A stretch of DNA of 9,989 bases, from the NCBI GenBank assembly GCA_964385045.1, contig CAYLNM010000157.1, positions 1 through 9,989 of the forward strand, read 5' to 3'. Position 1 is the first letter of the stretch, and each line of letters starts with the position of its first letter. Below are positions 6,387 through 9,989 of the stretch, piece after piece. Position numbers and translations under genes: made by a program. The DNA comes from CAYLNM01 sp964385045 (lineage in GTDB: Bacteria; Planctomycetota; Phycisphaerae; Phycisphaerales; SM1A02). Under the pieces are notes generated by a model that made no database searches, had not been told where the DNA came from, and worked only from the letters and a program-made list of their open reading frames with translations.

Positions 6387-7733
6387 TCAGCGCTCCCCCG
6401 GTTCCCGCGGCCGAATCGTCTCGGGCTGGTGCTCGCGTTCGCCCCGCGTGTCCACCCACCGGGTGCCGGACCGGTCGAACCACTCCACGACGTCGGGGTC
6501 CGCGTGGCTCGCGACGTGGACCGGGCGGTCCTCGACCAGGCGGGTCCACGCGTCGCGCAGCCGCACGCAGAACGCGCTGACGTGGAAGCGGCCCTGCACC
6601 ACGCGCCGGCCGAGCTCGCCCGTGCGGTCGGCCACCGACCGGTCGTCGTGGAAGCGGGCGATTCCCTCGGCGGCCCGCGAGACGTCCGCGGGCGGCACGA
6701 GCATCCCGGCCCCGGTCGCCTCCGCGTCGCCGAGGATCCACATCGTGCCGCCGTGGGCCTCCGCCACCACCGGCCGCCCGGCCGCCATCGCCCACAGCAT
6801 GGGGAGCACCGAGGGCGCGGGCCGTCGGCGCCGATCACCGCCGAGCAGCAGCCCCCGCACGCCCCAGCGGTCCGCGGGCGGGGCGTCGCCCACCACCGCG
6901 GCCCGGCCGGTGGGGTCGCCGCCGGGGACCCACGCCGCGTCGATGCCGGGCACGATCCGCCACGGCTCGGCCACGAGGTCCTCCACCACCAGCACCCGCT
7001 CGAGGCCGAGCGCCCGCAGCCAGCGCCGGGCCTCGGGACGGCGGTTCGCGGCGTGGTGCACCAGGAGCCGGACCCGCCGGCCGCTCGCCGCCGCGCGTCC
7101 GGCCACGTCGGCCGCGGTCCGGGCGTCGGCCCACGCCAGCGGCTCGGCCAGGGCGGCGACCACCAGCTCGTCGGGCTCGACCTCCCACCGGGCGCGGAGG
7201 TCGCGGCGGGCCTCCTCGTCGATCGCGTCGGGGTCCACGCCCGGGGGCAGCACCGACAGGTGCTCGGCGTCGAAGCCGGCGTCCGCGAAGCCGTCGCGGG
7301 CGGCGGGGTCGGCGGCGAGGATGGGCACCGGATTGCGCCGCGTCGCCCGCCGCAGGGCGGCGAGCCCGGGCTCCGACACGGGGCCGATCGCCGACCACGC
7401 GAGGATCCGCCGGCCGCTCGCGGCGGCTCCGAGCGCGACGGCGGCCCCGAGCGTCCAGCCCTGAAGCACGTCGAAGGCGCCCTCCTCGGCCTCCCACGCA
7501 TCGATCACGCGGCGCAGGGCGCGGGCCGCGAGCAGCGGCCGCCCCGCCGGCACCGGCACGACGCCGTCCGGCCGCACGCCGCAGCGGCGGGCGAGCCGCG
7601 CGTGTCCGCGGTGCCCGAGCACGACCACCCGCTGCGACACGGAGCGGATGCGGCGCAGCGGGGCCGCGAGCTGGCGGAGCGTGGTCGCGCCGCCGCCGGG
7701 GAACGCGGGGTCGATGACGTGGAGGATGCGCAT
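6387..7733 (-). CDS. GT-B fold glycosyltransferase, GT4-like, with degenerate active-site motif
   Basis: Probably transfers, or descends from enzymes that transfer, a sugar from a nucleotide-sugar to an envelope glycan or lipid. The 448-aa product opens with MRILHVIDPAFPGGGATTLRQLA, the typical first strand and glycine-rich loop of GT4 enzymes. LSVLPPGVDPDAI (159-171) is the usual inter-domain VIPNGVD-like segment. AMAAGRPVVAEAHGGTMWILGDA (315-337) followed by GMLVPPADVSRAAEGI (343-358) matches the donor-binding C-terminal domain. In active GT4 members EX7E lies just before AMAAG; here those two positions are A306 and W314. Thus either the enzyme is inactive, works differently, or has another role. 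A tail of about 45 residues after the GT-B domain is unassigned. The ATG at 7733 has only a weak GGAG about 11 nt upstream. It is separate from the upstream lipoprotein operon by 242 bp. No acceptor can be assigned. Confidence 0.8.
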   Translation of the reverse strand: MRILHVIDPAFPGGGATTLRQLAAPLRRIRSVSQRVVVLGHRGHARLARRCGVRPDGVVPVPAGRPLLAARALRRVIDAWEAEEGAFDVLQGWTLGAAVALGAAASGRRILAWSAIGPVSEPGLAALRRATRRNPVPILAADPAARDGFADAGFDAEHLSVLPPGVDPDAIDEEARRDLRARWEVEPDELVVAALAEPLAWADARTAADVAGRAAASGRRVRLLVHHAANRRPEARRWLRALGLERVLVVEDLVAEPWRIVPGIDAAWVPGGDPTGRAAVVGDAPPADRWGVRGLLLGGDRRRRPAPSVLPMLWAMAAGRPVVAEAHGGTMWILGDAEATGAGMLVPPADVSRAAEGIARFHDDRSVADRTGELGRRVVQGRFHVSAFCVRLRDAWTRLVEDRPVHVASHADPDVVEWFDRSGTRWVDTRGEREHQPETIRPREPGER

Positions 7734-7788
7734 CGGCGCGGGCTCCGGGGTCCACGGTCAAGCGTACCGGCGGACGGCCGGGGGCGTG

Positions 7789-7814
7789 GCGGGCGGCGCG
7801 GGCGGCGCGGGCGA
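7789..7814. repeat. Short tandem repeat, 9-bp unit GCGGGCGGC
   Basis: Two exact copies (7789-7797, 7798-7806) followed by a partial third copy (7807-7814). It lies in non-coding sequence upstream of the glycosyltransferase. It may be simple slippage in GC-rich DNA. Confidence 0.6.
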
Positions 7815-7927
7815 GCGGCGGACGCGGGGCGAAGGGGCGGGCGTCGCACCCGCCGTGGAACGCGCCGACGGTCCCGGCCGCGTGGCCGGCGTACGACGCG
7901 CGCGACGAGGGCGACGAGGGCGAGCGT

Positions 7928-7968
7928 GCCGGCTCTTCGCCGGCGGACGGCGACCGGCGGCGCCGCCG
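7928..7968 (-). terminator. Possible terminator hairpins after the lipoprotein operon
   Basis: Reading on the minus strand from the stop at 7976, a 14-bp palindrome CGGCGGCGCCGCCG (7968-7955) comes 7 nt after the gene, then GCCGGC (7944-7939), a GAAGA loop and GCCGGC (7933-7928). No T tract follows either, so this would be an atypical or Rho-assisted end. The pairing is seen in the sequence; termination is inferred. Confidence 0.35.
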
Positions 7969-7975
7969 CGCCGGA

Positions 7976-8728
7976 TCACCCGGGCTCGAGCTGCCCGCCG
8001 AGCTCCTTGACCTCGTGGCGGTAGAAGAGCTTCGCCACCGAGTCCGCGAGCTGCTCGGCGAGGGCGAAGGACCGCGCGACCTGCGCCGCCTCGTCGGTCA
8101 CGCCGAGCGGGTTCGACTCGAAGAGCGACGCGGAGGCGGTCGTCGCCGGCTCCCGCGACTCGGGCGGCGGGAAGAGCCGCCGGCGCTCGGTGATGTCGAG
8201 CACCCACACCGACGCCTGCGCCGTCGGCTGCGGGATGCGCCCGCCGGCGAGGGAGAACACGTCGATCCGCACCGCGATGAGGACCTCGGCCCCGACCTCG
8301 CGACCGATGACGCCGAGCGGCACGAGGCCGCCGCTGCGGTCGCGGGCGTCGGCGAGCGCGATCGCGTCACCCGCGTCGATCATCAGCCCGGGCAGGAGGT
8401 CGTCGCGGGTGTTGAGGATCCGGGTCACGCCGCGGCCGATGCGGCGCCGCACCTGGGCCGAGCGGAGCGGGATCACCCCCTGCCGGTCGTCGACGAAGAC
8501 GACGGTGCGCCGCTTCGGCAGCACGAACTGTGCATCCCGCTTGGGCGGGCCCGAGATGACCGCGGCCACCGGGGCCACGACGTTGCAGCCGCCCGCGAGC
8601 AGCAGCCCGCCCGCCGCGAGGAGCCCGCCCGCGAGCAGGCGTCGACGGTCGATCACCGGCCCCGTCGACGCCGGCGGCGGCGCGGACGGGGCGAGGTGCC
8701 GGTGCTCGGTGCGTCCCCGGCCGCTCAC
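7976..8728 (-). CDS. Putative lipoprotein, paralogue of the upstream lipoprotein
   Basis: Unrecognised envelope lipoprotein of 250 aa from this start. A basic segment DRRRLLAGG (27-35) leads into a hydrophobic stretch and LLAGG|C, with the lipidated cysteine at C48. The RRRLL pattern is compatible with a Tat-type lipoprotein signal. The mature part resembles the neighbour: RRTVVFVDD matches DRTVAVVVN, LGVIGREVGAEVLIAVRIDVF matches YGAIAEQLGVERVVYVDVYEY, and VAKLFYRHE (232-240) matches VAQLFYLHE. This pattern recalls CsgG/LpoB/GNA1162-like periplasmic lipoprotein domains, but that is a guess. The GTG at 8728 is chosen because it overlaps the upstream stop as GTGA and has GGAG (minus 8740-8737) at 8-nt spacing. 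A GTG at 8656 would give a shorter, cleaner signal peptide (226 aa, starting MIDRRR) and is a serious alternative. Confidence 0.72.
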   Translation of the reverse strand: MSGRGRTEHRHLAPSAPPPASTGPVIDRRRLLAGGLLAAGGLLLAGGCNVVAPVAAVISGPPKRDAQFVLPKRRTVVFVDDRQGVIPLRSAQVRRRIGRGVTRILNTRDDLLPGLMIDAGDAIALADARDRSGGLVPLGVIGREVGAEVLIAVRIDVFSLAGGRIPQPTAQASVWVLDITERRRLFPPPESREPATTASASLFESNPLGVTDEAAQVARSFALAEQLADSVAKLFYRHEVKELGGQLEPG

Positions 8729-9411
8729 GCGTCGAGCTCCGGCCGGTAGAGATCGGGATACTTCGGCCGCTCGTGCAGGTAGAACAGCTGGGCGACGCGG
8801 CTGATGAACTTCGACTTGAGGCCGGTCTCGACCACCCCCTGCGCCAGCTGATCGCGGCCGACGCCCTGCACGTCGGGGTGCGTCACCGACACCTCGAACG
8901 CATCCACGAAGGAGTCGGAGTCGAAGCCGTCGGCCTCGATGATGCCGACCGTCGCCGCGCACACGCCCTCCCACAGGTAGCGGTTGCCGGGCGGGTTGAG
9001 GCGGTACTCGTAGACGTCGACGTAGACGACCCGCTCCACGCCGAGCTGCTCGGCGATCGCGCCGTAGGGCAGTGCGTCCCACTGGGCGGTGCGGTACTGC
9101 CACGCGATCACCGCCGCGGGGTTCATCACCTGGGCCCCGGAGACGTTCGCCGCGATCTCGCGGCTGACGAAGTTCGTGACGTCGGTGGCGAGGTTGGGCG
9201 AGGACCAGCGGACGTCGAGTCCGACGTTCACCACCACGGCCACGGTGCGATCCTCGAGGCCGTAGTACTCGGGGGCGACCTCGATCAGCTTCTGCGACTC
9301 GAAGGACTGCCCCATCGCCCCCACCATCCCGAAGACGGCGCAGCCGCCGGCGGACAGGAGCAGGACGGCCGAGGCGACGGCGGCGAACAGCGGGCGCGGA
9401 CGGACGGTCAT
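8725..9411 (-). CDS. Putative lipoprotein, CsgG/LpoB-like pattern
   Basis: Unrecognised envelope lipoprotein of 228 aa. MTVRPRP is followed by a hydrophobic core and LLSAGG|C, giving a lipidated cysteine at C24. The mature part has a beta strand DRTVAVVVNVGLDV (54-67), then DVTNFVSREIAANV (77-90), a helical AIAEQLGV (118-125), a strand ERVVYVDVYEYRLN (126-139), and a C-terminal helix VAQLFYLHE (206-214). This order resembles the alpha/beta domain of CsgG, LpoB or GNA1162-type lipoproteins, an inference from pattern only. The ATG is set by an ATGA overlap with the upstream gene and by GAGGAG (minus 9424-9419) at 7-nt spacing. Its stop overlaps the next start as GTGA. A paralogue follows directly, so the pair arose by tandem duplication and may work as one complex. 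Confidence 0.78.
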   Translation of the reverse strand: MTVRPRPLFAAVASAVLLLSAGGCAVFGMVGAMGQSFESQKLIEVAPEYYGLEDRTVAVVVNVGLDVRWSSPNLATDVTNFVSREIAANVSGAQVMNPAAVIAWQYRTAQWDALPYGAIAEQLGVERVVYVDVYEYRLNPPGNRYLWEGVCAATVGIIEADGFDSDSFVDAFEVSVTHPDVQGVGRDQLAQGVVETGLKSKFISRVAQLFYLHERPKYPDLYRPELDA

Positions 9412-9977
9412 CCCAGGACTCCTCGGTGGGCGGCCATCTTGAAGAGCCACGCCCCGAGGACCGCCGCTCCGGCGACCCACGCGAGACGGGCGGACCACCA
9501 TCGCTCCACGAGGCGGACGAAGACGCCCGTCCCGGTGGCGGCGGTGCAGGTGGCGGCGATGCAGGTGGCGGCGGTGCCGATCGCCAGTGCCCCGCCGAGC
9601 GGCTGCGTGAACAGGCTCGAGATCAGGGCGCCGTCGGCCGCGTGGGCGAAGGCGGTGCTCATGCCGCAGGTCGGACACGGCAGGTCCATGGTCAGGATCC
9701 ACCCGCACTCGGGGAGCATCAGCTGCTCGTGCGTGCCGAGGCCGGCGGAGGCCGGCCGCAGCCAGGCGGCGATGCCGAGGAGGCCGCCGGTGGCGAGGGC
9801 GGTGCACGCGCCGAGCACGCGGCGGCGGAGCCGGGAGCCGTCGGCGGCCGGCTCGATCGGGGGCGGCGTCGGCGGGCCGGCCGCGGCGGTGTCCCCGCCC
9901 GCGAGCTCCCCGGCGGGACCGGGGGCCACGTGGGCGGCGGAGGCGGCGGGCCGGGCATGGGGGGCGGCGTCGTGCAT
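9408..9977 (-). CDS. DUF2752 family membrane protein
   Basis: Small integral membrane protein of unknown function, 189 aa from this start. The family mark is the cysteine motif LPCPTCGMSTAFAHA (99-113), with C101 and C104 as CxxCG and a further C91 in PECGW. Common members have CPxCGxTRA; here the TR is replaced by ST. Hydrophobic segments are at about 54-73, 118-155 and 166-182. The first 50 residues are alanine/proline-rich, look cytoplasmic and disordered, and are longer than usual for the family. The frame is open to the edge of the window, so the true start could lie upstream, or internally at the GTG coding V17. It is the first visible gene of a three-gene operon; its TGA overlaps the lipoprotein ATG. 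The role may be envelope-related by context only. Confidence 0.8.
   Translation of the reverse strand: MHDAAPHARPAASAAHVAPGPAGELAGGDTAAAGPPTPPPIEPAADGSRLRRRVLGACTALATGGLLGIAAWLRPASAGLGTHEQLMLPECGWILTMDLPCPTCGMSTAFAHAADGALISSLFTQPLGGALAIGTAATCIAATCTAATGTGVFVRLVERWWSARLAWVAGAAVLGAWLFKMAAHRGVLG
9535..9579. repeat. Three tandem 15-bp repeats inside the DUF2752 gene
   Basis: Copies at 9535-9549, 9550-9564 and 9565-9579 have the unit GTGGCGGCGGTGCAG. The second differs at one base and the third at the last two bases except G. On the coding (minus) strand they give a 5-residue period (GTAAT, CIAAT, CTAAT) within the second hydrophobic segment. The repeat keeps the frame, so copy-number change would lengthen or shorten a membrane helix. 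Confidence 0.75.
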
Positions 9978-9989
9978 GCGGGTCCGGAC

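Larger units (their letters stand above)
7734..7975. other. Repeat- and hairpin-rich spacer, no gene seen
   Basis: 242 bp between the second lipoprotein and the glycosyltransferase, both on the minus strand. I see no supportable gene. It holds a 14-bp palindrome (7955-7968), a 6-bp GCCGGC hairpin with a 5-nt loop (7928-7944), a 6-bp CCGGCC/GGCCGG hairpin with a 4-nt loop (7874-7889), two exact copies of GCGACGAGG (7902-7919) and two exact plus one partial copy of GCGGGCGGC (7789-7814). A promoter for the glycosyltransferase is not evident; the only TTGACC (7761-7756, minus) would place its -10 at the start codon. Confidence 0.55.

Noticed and set aside
7733..7761. TTGACC as a -35 box for the glycosyltransferase
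   Set aside because: It matches 5 of 6 bases, but the -10 would fall on the start codon and the bases there (CGCCGA) do not resemble TATAAT.
7505..7849. Minus-strand 114-codon frame overlapping the glycosyltransferase start
   Set aside because: It is low-complexity R/P/S sequence in a shifted frame of the real gene, with no ribosome-binding site or motif.
6429..8024. Plus-strand 531-codon frame opposite the glycosyltransferase
   Set aside because: It is antisense to a clear GT-B protein, histidine/arginine/glycine-rich, with no motif.

Overview
The window is very GC-rich, densely coding bacterial chromosome. A planctomycete of the class Phycisphaerae is the best guess. The evidence is extreme G/C at third positions, two free-standing prepilin-type proteins of the planctomycete style (A|FTVIEL and A|FSLTEL cleavage motifs, one ending in an HFDG motif), a monomeric NADP-isocitrate dehydrogenase, and a DUF2752 protein of the CPTCGM type. 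This is inferred from protein character, not from a search. I see no rRNA, tRNA, CRISPR array, insertion sequence, phage gene or attachment site.

Plus strand, 41-6287. A complete monomeric isocitrate dehydrogenase comes first. About 230 bp later come ribosomal protein L31 (rpmE) with a plausible sigma70 promoter and a structured leader, a strong 9-bp hairpin, and release factor 1 (prfA, GTG start). After a 294-bp gap there are two type II pseudopilin-like genes one base apart: a GspG-like protein with a large insert, and a shorter-headed prepilin of the planctomycete HxDG sort. No secretion ATPase, platform protein or prepilin peptidase is present.

Minus strand, 9977-6387. A DUF2752 membrane protein, a lipoprotein and a second, paralogous lipoprotein form a tight operon with 4-base ATGA and GTGA overlaps. 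After a 242-bp repeat- and hairpin-rich gap comes a GT-B fold (GT4-like) glycosyltransferase whose EX7E motif has lost both glutamates. This block runs head-on into the pseudopilin pair; a GC-rich inverted repeat lies between the two convergent ends.

The plus-strand genes are central metabolism and translation plus surface or secretion parts. The minus-strand genes look like cell-envelope functions. I found no convincing new defence, mobile or biosynthetic system. The points most worth following are the zinc-ligand-free L31 with its leader, the duplicated lipoprotein operon, the degenerate glycosyltransferase and the orphan pseudopilin pair. Many long open frames overlap these genes because stop codons are rare at this GC content; they are treated as shadows.
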